A stretch of 64,000 bases of DNA from Adiantum capillus-veneris (GCA_014529385.2 CM043963.1:95366412-95430411), one strand, 5' to 3'. Positions 20,689-32,142 are shown, counted from the stretch's first letter. The notes: generated by a model not told the origin, from the letters alone. A program made the numbers and translations.

Positions 20689-23600
20689 ATGCACTTACGC
20701 TCTGGGTGGGTGCTAGAACACGAGCATATTGAGGGTGCCTCTGTTCATACGGACACCCATTACCCATCCACGATAGGCTCTAGACCCTCAGCGGGGACAC
20801 AAGGTAGCACCACCCAAGACCCTAAAATAGCCGCTAGTGATTCCTCCTCCGACTCAGAAATCATGGAAGCATACCCTACCCAAAACACTGAGAGAGAAGG
20901 CCATGCACCTCCCGAAGCTCCACAGCCTAGTACTAGTATGTTTAGCCGTTTCATGGAAACATTAGGTAGAGCTACTCGCTTGGAACCTGATGCAAATGAA
21001 GCACACGAAGGGGGTGGGGAAGTGGACTCTCCTTTCACATCGCACGTGGACCCCACACCCCCAAAGAGTGTCCATGTGGATATCCTGCCAACTTCTTACC
21101 AAGAAGGCCCTGTTGAGCTGCCTCCTTCAGAAGTTCCCTCTAGAGTACCGTTGGTGACAAGTAAAACCACGGGGAGCAACATTGCTTCTACCTCACAAGA
21201 AACCGTTAACATGTCGACTCTAGAAGGATTGTTCATTAATGATCATTGGACATACGACCTCCACACTGAGGTGTTGACGGATCTACACTCTGGCCACGCC
21301 TACCATGTAGGATGGATAGAGATTGTACAATCCACCTCTAGTGTCTCGAGCATCGAAGATCAACAGAAAATGATCTGTAATGTTATCCATGGCATTATTC
21401 AATCAGAAAGGCAAAACCGAGGGGTAAATATACTCTCAACTGGCCCCATGAGATTTCTGGATATGAGCAAGGCTCAACAGCCTACTCTATCACAAATGGA
21501 GACTCCTCTAATGAGCCCCATGGACCCATCTTACGTCATTTCACCTGGGGTCTCTATGCAATCTGAGCCTCCGAGCGACAACTTTAGCTTCCCTAACTTG
21601 GCTCAACCCTCTATTAAGGAAAACACAGTGCTCACTCCAGGGATAAGCCTGACAGAGAATGTACTGATGACATCTATGGTTAGCGCAGTGCCACTACCTA
21701 GTGTCGTAGTACCTAATATGGGGCCTCGACCGTATGTGCCTCTAGCCCCTTATGCACACATGGCCCCCACACCTCCAATTGTACCACTTGTTTATGCTCC
21801 TCGAGTGCCGCTCCCTAGCCCTTATCCGAGTGGACCTATGCCCGGTTATGTTCCATATCCTGCATCATCCACACATATGCCAAGACCGGTACCCGTCCCT
21901 CTCCCACATATGATTCCAAGAGTACCTCCACCGGCCCTGCCTCCTCACATAGGTGACTTGGCAGCGTTTGCTCAAACCATAGGTCGATCTATCGCGGAAA
22001 ATATGCGTCATGCATCTGATAGAGAGCCTAGAAGTAAGGTAGTACAAATTGCCAAACTCACGCAAAAATTCAACGGGGACGAAGATGCTAGAAAACACAT
22101 TGAAGTGTTTGAACAAGTATGTGATTCCTTAGGAGAACGCAAGGAACTACATAAGTGCAATGCCTTAAGCTTGACATTAAGTGGGAAGGCTGGAGATTGG
22201 TATAGAACCCTAAGGGTGGACGAGAAAACAATCTACCCTACCCTTCAAAGGTTGTTTCTAAAGGAGTACATACGAGAAGTTGTGCTTTGGGGTGTAGCAT
22301 CTCAGCTACAGAAGGCCGAACGTAAGGAAGGAGAGTCAGTAAGGGACTTCATTAGTCGTCTAAAGCACTTAAACTCTCGCTGCCCTGTAAATGAGCGCTT
22401 CAACAATAACCAACTGCTTGATCGATTCATCCGAGGGTTGAGAAATGAAGGAATCTATAATGGACTAGTAATTAGAGGTATCACAACCTGGGAAGATGTC
22501 ACTGCCAATGCAATCCAATTAGAGGACAACTTGATGATAGCAGGCATGAGGGTGTCTACTGACATGAGATCCACTAGCTCACAAGCCATTGAGTATGAAC
22601 CCATGACTGCAAAGCCCATTGCCAATGAGCCAAAGGTATTTGAGACATTCTTGACAGACCTCACCAAGGCAATCCAAGAGTCTCTTAAGGATAATCGACC
22701 CCCTCAAAATAGTCACATGTATCCAAGAAGGGAGCAACAATGGTGTTCCATTTGCTTGGGTCCACATAGCACTAGTGAGTGCCCTACGTTTAGAGTAAAA
22801 TTTAATGGAACTTGCAACGCATGTGGTAGGTATGGTCACCAAGCTAAGGATTGTTTAATGATCAAACGTATGATGGCAAATAGACCACCTGTAGCCTGGA
22901 CGGATGCACCTCGAGCTCCTGTATTGATGCCTGCTCCACCTGTTGAGCAACTACCGCAACACATGGTCCCTAGATCTCAAAATGTTGTACAAGCTACACC
23001 GCTACCACCTCCTGTGCTAGGACCGCAGCCCCCGCATCCAAGAGTCGCCCCTATGAACCAAGTGGGTTGGGAGCCATCTAATGCTTATGCAGATGGCTGT
23101 GAGGAGGAAATAGACACTAGTATTGCCTACGGACTTGATACATTGGAAGAGTGTCCTATATACTACATGGAAGATTGTTGGGGGCAAGTCAAGCCGGTTT
23201 ATCAAGCTGCTGCTCTCGCATCCAGAGGTCAAAATATCAACACCCAGGCTAGGAGGCCACCTCTTCAACGCTACGAGTGTGGTGGACCACATCGGGTAGC
23301 GGAGTGCCCTATTAGGCTGCAAAAGAATGTTGCACAGATGCAAATGAATCAAGGGAGCACGTCTGCAATGCCAATACTCACATGTAATCGTTGTGGCATA
23401 GATCACTTGATTGCACAATGCCCCTATAACCCAAATGCGCCTAAAATCACACCCCTAAATTTGGTCGAAATTGCTAGTGTGACATCGCCAATACCACCCG
23501 TCGCACCCGCTTATGCGATTACACGGTCCATGCTTCAAGGGCCAGGCCATATCCTCGAAGAGAGAGATACCGCGTCAGTTATCCAAGCAAATAAAAAGAA

Positions 23601-25860
23601 GACACGAAGGAAGAGGTCGCAGAATACGGGAAATTCAAAGCCAAGTTCCAAAACAAACATAGGAACAGGAGATGACCCCGTGTATATGAATGACCTCGAG
23701 GATGATTCAGATTCAATCGAGACAATGGAGACTAGAACCAATACCACAAAGGGAAAGACCGACAAAGAAAACCGTAACATGGAACCAAATGAAAACCGAA
23801 TAAGAGAAAACCATAAAGAGCCTCTAAAAACACCACAAGTGTTTCCAAATCCAATCCAAGACCCCCAAGATAAACCGCAGGGGCAAAAAGGGAAGAATCG
23901 AAAAAAGAAGATTGGGACGTACCCAAACCCAGTAGACGAGATTGAGCAAGTGAAACATCTAAGAGGTTTAGTGGAGGAGACTCAAAGGAAACTAGAACTA
24001 GAACTGATGCATGTCAAAATTCATGACACAGTGTTTCCCACGCAAGTTCATCCACCCCACATGAACCATAGACCGTTAGCCATATCTAGTATCATCCAAG
24101 AAGGGAGTGAGGACGGGACATCAGAAAGTGAGCATACACCCTTCTTGTTGGAAAGGATGTTTAACGAAGGAATACCTGATCCCATTAAGGAATATGAGAT
24201 TCCATCCTCACCAGTTCCTAGTCAAGGACCTACACCTTGCAAAATGCCAATGAATGTTGCCAAACTAGTGGACTTCATGTCTTCTGAGGTCCGAACCACG
24301 ATCATAGCAAAGCTGTATGGAGATCCTGAGTTATTCCTTGCACTTGGAGCATTCCTTAACGGAGAGCTACGAACGGGATTACCGCAGTTTGTGCAACCAA
24401 ATAGGCCTGCCTCGATTATGATTGATGAGGAAAATCATGTGCAATCACTTGACTTAGATGGACACGAGTCTGTGATCGAGGTACCCATTAACGAATTAGG
24501 GCAGTATTTTGAAGGCGACAAGTCTAATGTGACCCTACCCATCACTACCAAGGGATTAACTATAAAGGGAATTCTTGATGGTGGTGCGGGAGTTAGCATC
24601 GTTACAAAAGATTGTTGGGAATCCATGGGAAAACCCTGCCTCAGTGTTACTAACATTGTGGTAAAGATGGCAAATGGTACCATAGACAAACCTATGGGGA
24701 TGCTCAAGGATCTTAAGATCAAAGTTCTAGGACACAAGGTACGACATACGTTCATTGTAATGGATTTCTCTAAACACCTTATGTCATATGAAATGATTTT
24801 AGGACGACCATTCATGAGGGAAGCACAAATGGTTCATGATTGGTCTAAAAATCATGTCTATTTGCAATTCCAAGACTCTGTCCTTAGAGTGGATTTGGTG
24901 ACTGGTAAGGTACACCCCTTAGGGAGTAAAACCATTATTGATCATCGCTCTGACACCACAGTTCACTCAGCCCCACTACAATATTGTTACACTTGTAAGA
25001 AGGATACAGACATTGGCCAAGATTCTCCTTATATGGATATCCTACCTGGGATGACTGAGTCGGACAATGTGGATTGGGTCCACCTAGCAGCAACCATAGA
25101 CACTTGGGGAAATAGGGGGACGACCTGGGTAACACCTGAGGGGGATGAAATGCCTATACCCTTAAATATGCTACAAGCAATGCATATCGCTTCTGACAAG
25201 ACTCATCCTAATGTAACGAAGGAAACATACAAGTGGGTCCCTAAAGCTTCTTTAGTGACCATAACTAGTGCTAAAAAACAGAAGCCTTGTAAGAAACGTA
25301 CCACTCGCTCCAAGAAAAGTAAGAAAATGTTGCGATGGATCCCTAAACGACTATTGGAAGCCCAAGGCTACTATCAAGGAAATGATCAAATCTGGGTGCC
25401 AAAACGTAGATTGTGCTCTTACCTATCACCTGACCCAAGTGAGCCCAATCCCGTAGCTCCAAAACGAATCAATGATCGTGGAAAGAAAAAAATCACAGAA
25501 TGCTACACACCCGCTCCCGAGCTAGTTTGGGTACCAAAGAAAGAACGATTTGTTCCACCTAGCTCAGGAAGGGGGGAGTCCCATGAAGCTTCTAGCTCCT
25601 CATGTAATACATCCATAGAGGTAAAAGCTTCTACACAGCCTCCATCTATAGTAGTGGACCTCCATGAATCTACAAAAGAATCCACACCTCCCAGTGTTCA
25701 AGAATCACCTGATGAACCACTTCAAGTTCGATCATGGGAGAGTACCTTACCACCCTTGCAGCTTGACGAGGCACCTAGGGTAATAGAAAACTACTGGCAC
25801 AAATCCTCACCTATTACCAACTGGAACAATTGGTTTCAAAGGGTGACAAGCTCATTTTAA
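20689..25860 (+). CDS. Gag-protease polyprotein of element 1 (intact, 1723 aa)
   Basis: Structural protein of a non-autonomous LTR element. Starts MHLRSGWVLEH. Residues 1-430 are low-complexity and proline-rich. About 440-640 is a retrotransposon gag capsid domain (GDWYRTL, FLKEYIREV, ESVRDFISRLKHLNSRCP, LLDRFIRGL). Zinc knuckles start near 684 (CSICLGPHSTSEC), 708 (CNACGRYGHQAKDC), 861 (degenerate, YECGGPHRVAEC) and 898 (CNRCGIDHLIAQC). An aspartic protease follows near 1290 (ILDGGAGVSIVTKD, then ILGRPFM near 1375). The tail has four W[VI]PK repeats (about 1515, 1549, 1568, 1613). No RT or integrase follows. There is no stop or frameshift across 5.2 kb. The protease active site is DGGAG where DSGAG or DTGA is usual, so activity is uncertain. 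Confidence 0.9.
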   Translation: MHLRSGWVLEHEHIEGASVHTDTHYPSTIGSRPSAGTQGSTTQDPKIAASDSSSDSEIMEAYPTQNTEREGHAPPEAPQPSTSMFSRFMETLGRATRLEPDANEAHEGGGEVDSPFTSHVDPTPPKSVHVDILPTSYQEGPVELPPSEVPSRVPLVTSKTTGSNIASTSQETVNMSTLEGLFINDHWTYDLHTEVLTDLHSGHAYHVGWIEIVQSTSSVSSIEDQQKMICNVIHGIIQSERQNRGVNILSTGPMRFLDMSKAQQPTLSQMETPLMSPMDPSYVISPGVSMQSEPPSDNFSFPNLAQPSIKENTVLTPGISLTENVLMTSMVSAVPLPSVVVPNMGPRPYVPLAPYAHMAPTPPIVPLVYAPRVPLPSPYPSGPMPGYVPYPASSTHMPRPVPVPLPHMIPRVPPPALPPHIGDLAAFAQTIGRSIAENMRHASDREPRSKVVQIAKLTQKFNGDEDARKHIEVFEQVCDSLGERKELHKCNALSLTLSGKAGDWYRTLRVDEKTIYPTLQRLFLKEYIREVVLWGVASQLQKAERKEGESVRDFISRLKHLNSRCPVNERFNNNQLLDRFIRGLRNEGIYNGLVIRGITTWEDVTANAIQLEDNLMIAGMRVSTDMRSTSSQAIEYEPMTAKPIANEPKVFETFLTDLTKAIQESLKDNRPPQNSHMYPRREQQWCSICLGPHSTSECPTFRVKFNGTCNACGRYGHQAKDCLMIKRMMANRPPVAWTDAPRAPVLMPAPPVEQLPQHMVPRSQNVVQATPLPPPVLGPQPPHPRVAPMNQVGWEPSNAYADGCEEEIDTSIAYGLDTLEECPIYYMEDCWGQVKPVYQAAALASRGQNINTQARRPPLQRYECGGPHRVAECPIRLQKNVAQMQMNQGSTSAMPILTCNRCGIDHLIAQCPYNPNAPKITPLNLVEIASVTSPIPPVAPAYAITRSMLQGPGHILEERDTASVIQANKKKTRRKRSQNTGNSKPSSKTNIGTGDDPVYMNDLEDDSDSIETMETRTNTTKGKTDKENRNMEPNENRIRENHKEPLKTPQVFPNPIQDPQDKPQGQKGKNRKKKIGTYPNPVDEIEQVKHLRGLVEETQRKLELELMHVKIHDTVFPTQVHPPHMNHRPLAISSIIQEGSEDGTSESEHTPFLLERMFNEGIPDPIKEYEIPSSPVPSQGPTPCKMPMNVAKLVDFMSSEVRTTIIAKLYGDPELFLALGAFLNGELRTGLPQFVQPNRPASIMIDEENHVQSLDLDGHESVIEVPINELGQYFEGDKSNVTLPITTKGLTIKGILDGGAGVSIVTKDCWESMGKPCLSVTNIVVKMANGTIDKPMGMLKDLKIKVLGHKVRHTFIVMDFSKHLMSYEMILGRPFMREAQMVHDWSKNHVYLQFQDSVLRVDLVTGKVHPLGSKTIIDHRSDTTVHSAPLQYCYTCKKDTDIGQDSPYMDILPGMTESDNVDWVHLAATIDTWGNRGTTWVTPEGDEMPIPLNMLQAMHIASDKTHPNVTKETYKWVPKASLVTITSAKKQKPCKKRTTRSKKSKKMLRWIPKRLLEAQGYYQGNDQIWVPKRRLCSYLSPDPSEPNPVAPKRINDRGKKKITECYTPAPELVWVPKKERFVPPSSGRGESHEASSSSCNTSIEVKASTQPPSIVVDLHESTKESTPPSVQESPDEPLQVRSWESTLPPLQLDEAPRVIENYWHKSSPITNWNNWFQRVTSSF

Positions 25861-26750
25861 ACGGTATGATCTACCCAAGGAAGGGGGGAGTGTTTGCTGA
25901 TAGTCATCATTCACTTGCTTCCCTCTCAACCTTTCTCCATGACCTCTATATCTCCCAATCTTAGGGAATGTACATATAAAGCTTTATACTCTAAAAAAAA
26001 AAAAAAAAAAAGAGCAAGAGCAATTAGCAAACGAGTATGCACATTAAAAGTCAAAACATTGACTCAGACCTACACATGTCACATCTGGTACAGTGCAACA
26101 GAAACCTATGCCATAAAACACCTTTGATCCTCATCACTTGAGTGATGGAGGGTAGGTAAGATTAGTACGATAGGAGTGTTTCTGTTTTAGAGTTGAGAGA
26201 TTAGTGAAGTTCTCTTTTCCCACTAATGTGCCTCCTGGAGGTATTCCTTTTGTTTCCTAGTGTGTACAGGAGCGTGTTGCTATTGATAGGATTTGGACCT
26301 TCATGGAACCTTTCTCTCGTTCACACTTCAAATCAAGCGCGACCATCAACACAAACAGGTGTTTTATGTCCATTAGCATTGCCCTTATCTTTTTGCATCC
26401 ATGTTTGTCTGCTTTGATTGTGATTGGTAGCCTAATATTCACCGCATTTGCTTACTATCAAACATTTAATTCAATGTAATGTTTCGTCATAATCACTTGT
26501 CTAGGTTTAAAAATCAAGCAGTCCGACTAAGCTAGTTTGACCAAGCTAGGTATTAGAAATCTTCTCTTAATACCATGGGGAATGCCTTCCTAATAAGCAA
26601 TGGTTACTTTGGTTCTTAATCCGATTTAGGCAGCATTGTATGAAATGTACTAGGGCTTTCTAGTGGGCTTAACCCTATTGACCTTTAGCTTAAGTATTAT
26701 AAAGGGAGTTTACTAATGTGATGAGCCTGGGGAGGGTAACAGTGTTATAT

Positions 26751-27002
26751 GACCCCCCAAAGTTACAAAATTAAAATGCTGAAAATGAACAAACAAAAAA
26801 TCAAAGTGCCAGAATGTAAAATTTTAAGCTGGAAGAGAAATCTCAGCTTGATTTGGTACTTCACTCACATGTATTGCCTATGGTACTTGAGCCCTAGAGG
26901 TTCCCAGTGTGGGCGCTTTTCCTTGAAAAGCAAAAAACCCAAGGCATACAAAATAAGCACACACATCATAATTGAATCAATGTGAAAAGACTTTGGGGGG
27001 TC
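26751..27002. mobile_element. MITE-like 252-bp segment
   Basis: GACCCCCCAAAGT at 26751-26763 and its exact reverse complement at 26990-27002 bound non-coding AT-rich sequence. Size and terminal repeats fit a MITE, but no target duplication is obvious. It might instead be a structured RNA element of the retrotransposon. Confidence 0.45.
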
Positions 27003-27497
27003 AAAGAAAAAGTAATCAGTCAGGCGATGATTTCATGAGAAATTCCTTTTATAATAGCTTAACTACAAGGTCTTCTAGATATAGCCTCTAGTCAGCCCTC
27101 GAACATGAATACTTGGCTCTCGCGATTAAACAACTTAATTGACCACAGATAATTAAGAAGCTTACCCATGGTATTAATATTCGATCTCTAGTGCCTTTCG
27201 ACCGTCAAATTAGCGACCCCAGACTTGTTTAATTTTCTACCTTTACATCTATTTATGCATTTGATTACATTGCAATTTAATGTTCATTGCTAACAAATTG
27301 TTTGAAATTCTTTTACCAATCAATTTGTCAGTCTAAAATTGCATGTGATTTTTAATTGTATATGAGAATGCAATTACTGTGGCAATGTTGTTTGATTTTG
27401 CAGTGATTGAAGAAGACTACGCACATCCATGTCGACTGCTCTCCCATCTCGACGAACGAGCTTCAACTGGATAGCTTTCGAGGACGGAATCTACATC

Positions 27498-27509
27498 AGG
27501 AAGGGGGGC
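27498..27509 (+). promoter_or_regulatory. Polypurine tract of element 1
   Basis: AGGAAGGGGGG ends one or two bases before the 3' LTR. It would prime plus-strand DNA synthesis. Related G-rich tracts occur at about 25566 (within the gag frame) and 25877. Confidence 0.8.
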
Positions 27510-27510
27510 A

Positions 27511-27808
27511 TGTTAACCCTCACGGCACACAGACACCCTATGATCTATAAACGTTGTATTATTTAGAGTCAGGTACCGGGCTTGTCGGACCAATAGGAAA
27601 AGGGTAAGAGTGATCGCCGATGAGAGGCGCACTCTAATTGGGACATTCAAGGGATTAGTTGGCTAAGCATGGGCACCCAAGTGTGAATGGGGTGAGCTCA
27701 TATAAAAGCCAACTAAACCTAAAATTCAGTCATTCTCTCATTTGTGCAATAGAAGAGTGCTCTTGCTCCATCTCCATCTCCATCTCCATCTTCTTCTTCT
27801 TCACCTCC

Positions 27809-27859
<51 letters not shown>

Positions 27860-28110
27860 GGAGAGTGTGTGTGCGATCGAGCATTACGAAGGCACGACGG
27901 CGGCGAAGTGGTTGAGCGCGGCACGACTGCAGCTTCTTCTTCATCGCGGTGAGGAATCCACCACGAAGGCGAGCGTAGAGCGGTGAGTGACACACCCTTT
28001 GCTCTCTTGAGCTTGCTAGTTTAGGCTTGTTGTGTGCTTGGAGCCATTTGTGGCTCGCACACGGTGTATTGGCAAGTCCCTTGCTTCGACAGTGCGGCAA
28101 GGAGCGCACA
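27511..28110 (+). repeat. 3' LTR of element 1
   Basis: A 600-bp LTR, 10 bp longer than the 5' LTR because of an extra CATCTC unit and longer GT run. Otherwise about 98 percent identical to 19112-19701 by eye. Ends GCGCACA. Confidence 0.9.
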
Positions 28111-28115
28111 GTTGC

Positions 28116-28694
28116 CATAGAAGTTCAGGAAATTAATGAAATGGAAATCAATAGCCTCGAAGGTATACTTTTCAAGTGTATTTTGAAAAGGTTAATTTGT
28201 TAAATTCTAAGCATATAGACATCCTACGTGTAGGATGTCTCTAGGCCAGTTTTAGGGTCCAACTGTAATTTTGACCATACAGAAGTGTTCACAGTGTCAC
28301 AGAGATCCCAAATCTTCTTTTAAAATTGAATTTGGACTCATTTTGACCAGTCTAAACTGCATTTCACTATTTTGGCCATAACTTTCACAAACGGTATCGG
28401 ATCGAAAAAGTTTTTATATCAAAACGTAGCCTAAGAGCGGCTCTACAGATCTTAGAGCAAAACTTGAACTAAATGATGCCGACGGAAACCTTTTAGGTCA
28501 ACTTTGAAAAAAACTTCGTTTGAGGCCTCAAAATTCATTCACAAGTCAGGGGTGTCTGAAAGCGACAATTTGCGAGAATTGTGACGAAACGGTTGCGGTT
28601 TTGGACATAGTTTCGAATTTTCCCTAACCAAAGAACTTGAACACAGTGGACTAAGTTTACTTGAACCAAGAAAAAGATCTTAAGCCCAGAAATT
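28116..28694 (+). other. Element 2 leader remnant beyond the inversion breakpoint
   Basis: Non-coding. It contains at 28217-28240 one copy of the 24-nt palindrome that is found seven times in the opposite-strand leader at 38676-40268, which ties the two parts together. The left inversion junction is at or left of 28116. Confidence 0.7.
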
Positions 28695-31050
28695 ATGTCT
28701 ACCCTAGATTCAAACGCAGCTTACACAAGCTTGGAGATCCCGACGATAGAGGAATATCCTCCCACAATGGATCTTCCAAACTTGCAATTGATAAAGACCC
28801 ATCTTCTTGAGAGAGTTTGGATAATTGGTCATGAGAGTGAAGAACTATATAGATACATTGACGACAATGAGGTCAATCTTTATAGATGCTCAGATCCATA
28901 ACTAGAAGAGATAACGGATTACAAGCTCTTATATGTCTACACATACGGAGTCGACTGTCAATGGAGATCTATAGTTGGCGGCAAGTATATATGGACGAGA
29001 ATACAGAGTTGTAGAAAGCACAAATCCACAGAGTGTACTAGAAAGAGGTGGATATTTGGTCAATGAAGGACCACAAATGCCTCCACCAAACACGAGAATT
29101 CCTATAGGAGTTCCAAGAAGAGAGCCACCAGGATTCCCTTCAAGAGCGATAATGAGAGAAGGATTGGGAGAGTCTCTGGTTAGACTTGTAGACAATCGAC
29201 GAGTCAGACCATCCCAAGTCCAGAAATGGGTAAAGTAAAAATACTCCGGAGATAAAGATCTGAGAGATCACGTAGCGGCTTTTAGAAGAGTTATTAGAGA
29301 AGAGGAAGTTTCAGATTTTGCGACACAGTTTGCGGGATTTGGATTGACTCTAGAAGATGATGCAGCTACATGGTTCGAGTCGGTGGAAAAATGGGATTTT
29401 GAGACACTAGATGAGCTGTTTGAGGAGTTTATTGAAGAATTTTTGCCAAAAGGCATTGCTCACAACACGGTCTCGCAAATCCATAGATTCAAACAGAAAG
29501 AGAATGAATCAGTACGCAAAGCATCATTATGGCTTAAGAGATATGTTAAGCTCTGTCCGAGAGCGGAATTACCTACGCAAGCACGACTAATGCTGATCTT
29601 TATCCAGGGAATGAGAGATGCGGGCCTTCAGAAGGATCTGCATATGATAAGGAGGATGACGCTAAACGAGTTGATCAAAGAAGCTCTTTATCTACTACTG
29701 GATAACTGTGAGGCATACAAAGAAAAGGACTTAAAGAGTCAAGGAGATGACACATCCTCTCAGCACATTGTTTCACAGATAAGTGAGTCCATTGCCAAGC
29801 CAACGACACCTATTGATCAAGAAAAACTTATCGACGACTTGGTCAAGAGGTTGATTCCTCTTGTAAGGTCTGATTTGGGAGAGCCTAAGTGGTGTGAAAT
29901 TGAGAGAAAATGGACGAACCATACGGGGGAAGAGTGCTATTATAGCATGGAAAATGCTAGGGAGAGGTATGTACAACCTGTTCCAGAAGCACCTACTCCA
30001 CCTAGATACATTACGGGGAATGCGCCAAGACCGGTAGGAGTTTTAAGGCCATAGCTTGTCTTAGGACAACAACCTCCGCTGCCAGGTGCTAGAATGCCGG
30101 TAGACATGAGATACATGCCAATGATGGAAGCATCAAATAAACCAATGCCAGTACCAGCTACAATGTGGTATAGCAACCAAAGTGAGTACTACCCTTCGAA
30201 GCAACAAAATGTGAGAGAAACACATGGAGTGGTGAGGCAAGGTATGAAATGGACGAAAGGACATTGCGATTCATTGCAAATATCGGCTTATCTAGGTCAA
30301 AGCTTGCTTATAGCCAAGAGGAAATGCTAAAATAATCTCCTCAACCCGAGACAGATTGTCACAAAAGTCGTGACAACCACTTGGTCAAACAATGTCCTCA
30401 TACGGAGATCACTGAAGTAAATGCCTATTGTCTTGAGTGCGGCATCACTCACTTGATCCCCGATTGCCCGAAAAAACCAAATCAAATCAGGAAAATCACG
30501 ACAAATGTATCAGGGATTGTTCAGCTACCTAGTAGCTCAGAAAATGAAAATGTCGTACCAGTTCAAGTGGTTACAAGAGCACAAGCTCAAAAGAAAGCTA
30601 ATGAGAATCCATAGACAAAGAACACGGAAAGTGACACGAGTCCAAAGACAGATGATGGACCAAAGACACGCACCTAGTCCAAAAACCAAGAGCAAACAAA
30701 ATAGTTGGAAAGCTAGAAAGACTAGGATGAAAGCACGCAGGGAACGAGAGAAAAAATCCCTAGATAAGAAGCTTACCGAAGCTGAGGAGAAGATAAAACA
30801 ACATGAGGAAAAGGAGGCACCTTCTCTTACACAGATGGTCAAACCTCTACAAGAACCATCCACAGATGAGAAGCCGAGAAGTGCTAGTTCAGGAGGATCT
30901 GTGCTGGCAGAGAAGGTTAATGAGACATTAGATGCCCTCTTGAAAGCCTATGATATGAGGCTCAAAAACAACCAAACCCAAGAACACAGGTGGATGACAT
31001 ATCCCTATGCGGAACTAGAAAAGCAAAGGTTTGAATGTGCAAGAAAATGA
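28695..31050 (+). pseudogene. Element 2 gag (broken)
   Basis: The ATG at 28695 opens MSTLDSNAAYTSLEIPT but stops after 68 codons. A second frame (28975 onward) continues through in-frame stops at 29236 and 30052. It holds the gag capsid core: ATWFESVEKWDFETLDELFEEF is the WF....F..L...F block (part of it shown), KQKENESVRKASLWLKRYVK follows, and RLMLIFIQGMRDAG ends it. A zinc-knuckle pair follows at about 30360-30475 (CHKSRDNHLVKQC, degenerate, and CLECGITHLIPDC, intact CX2CX3HX4C). A lysine- and glutamate-rich stretch likely to be helical (30505-31050) comes next in another frame. Organisation parallels residues 440-1100 of the element 1 protein. Confidence 0.8.
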
Positions 31051-31298
31051 TTCAAACAACCCAAGCTTTACTAGAACCACCAGTTGCAAAACTTGAGGAT
31101 GTGATCCGTGTCATGCCTACACAAGTAATCCCACCAAACTAGGAACTAAAAGAGCCAGATTCTAGTCATGAGCACAGACCAAACCTCAAAGACCCAGCAT
31201 TAGAACCAAGGATAGTACTGAATACCACGGATAACTCTTCGGAGGGATTTCACCAAGCTATACCTGAGGATTGTAAAGAGATAGATGGTCTTGATGAA

Positions 31299-32114
31299 TT
31301 GTGGAAACAAGTCAGAGAGGCCAATGAAGCCGATGAACTAAGAAGACTAGTAGACAAGACTGGTGATGAACGAGGAGTGTTTCTACCACCAATAGAGGAA
31401 TTTGATACTGGATCTCAAATGAATCTAGACGTGCAATCGTGTTGGGACGACAAAGGATCTGTACAATCTATGGATAGTCAACCCCATTCGCTAAGAACAC
31501 TACCGTGCTACATGGGAGAGTATGAGACCAAGTCAGATGTGGTTGCAGTCCCATCACAGAGACTGTCTCCCAACAAGGCCATTGATTCAAAGGGGCTAGT
31601 AGATATTCTACCTACCCCAGTCACCTGTACAATAATGTTAGCCGAGTTTCTCAGAATAAGACCAAACATGTGGGCTAATGTGGGTAAATGTCTAGAGAAA
31701 TTTGGTGTAAAACCCCCAATGACTCAAATCGAGGAAGGCATCAAAGAGCTTGAAATGCCTCAACTAAATACTAGGCCAGTGCCATTAAACAAGGTAGGCG
31801 AGTATTACGAGGGAGAAGAGGGAAACACCACCCTTTCTGTGGAATTCAATAATGTAAAAACCATGGCAATCCTTGATAGTGGAGCTGGTGTGGCCATTGC
31901 AACCAAAGAGGTTTGGAAAAAATGGGGAAACCCTGCCTTGATATCCACACGAATGACCCTTCAGCTTGCAGACGGACACAAGGAAAAGCCCCTAGGACTG
32001 CTAGAAAAAGTACTTGTTACTTCTTATGGCATTGAATATGAACACACTTTTGCTGTTGTTGACTTTGGCAAGAAGAACAACTATGACATCATTCTGGGAA
32101 GACCGTTCATGTGA
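31299..32114 (+). pseudogene. Element 2 aspartic protease region
   Basis: The 271-codon frame carries MAILDSGAGVAIATKEVW (retropepsin active site DSGAG) and IILGRPFM near its end, the second protease signature. TGA at 32112 follows RPFM, where element 1 continues with REAQMVHDW; here QLKMVQDWGYDH follows the stop, so the stop is a mutation. The upstream segment shares the pattern NEVGEYYEG...TTL with element 1 (QYFEGDKSNVTL). A frameshift near 32150 leads into the next frame. Confidence 0.8.
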
Positions 32115-32142
32115 CAATTGAAAATGGTCCAAGATTGGGGTT

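Larger units (their letters stand above)
25861..27510 (+). other. 3' non-coding region of element 1
   Basis: No retrotransposon domain is found in any frame. A purine tract (AAGGAAGGGGGG) at about 25877-25888 repeats the true PPT at 27498-27508. An 18-A run lies near 25993-26010. A 252-bp segment at 26751-27002 is bounded by 13-bp inverted repeats. Confidence 0.65.
19112..28110 (+). mobile_element. Element 1: non-autonomous LTR retrotransposon, 9.0 kb
   Basis: Two LTRs (19112-19701 and 27511-28110) begin TGTTAACCC, and the element is flanked by the 5-bp duplication GTTGC (19107-19111 and 28111-28115). The primer-binding site TGGCGCCGCTGCCGGGGA follows the first LTR and a purine tract AGGAAGGGGGG precedes the second. 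The LTRs differ at about 10 positions plus microsatellite length, so the insertion is recent. The interior encodes one intact 1723-codon gag-protease frame; I find no reverse transcriptase, RNase H or integrase. The PBS type is that of plant Ty3 elements of the Tat/Athila group (family knowledge). Movement would need enzymes supplied by another element. Confidence 0.92.
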
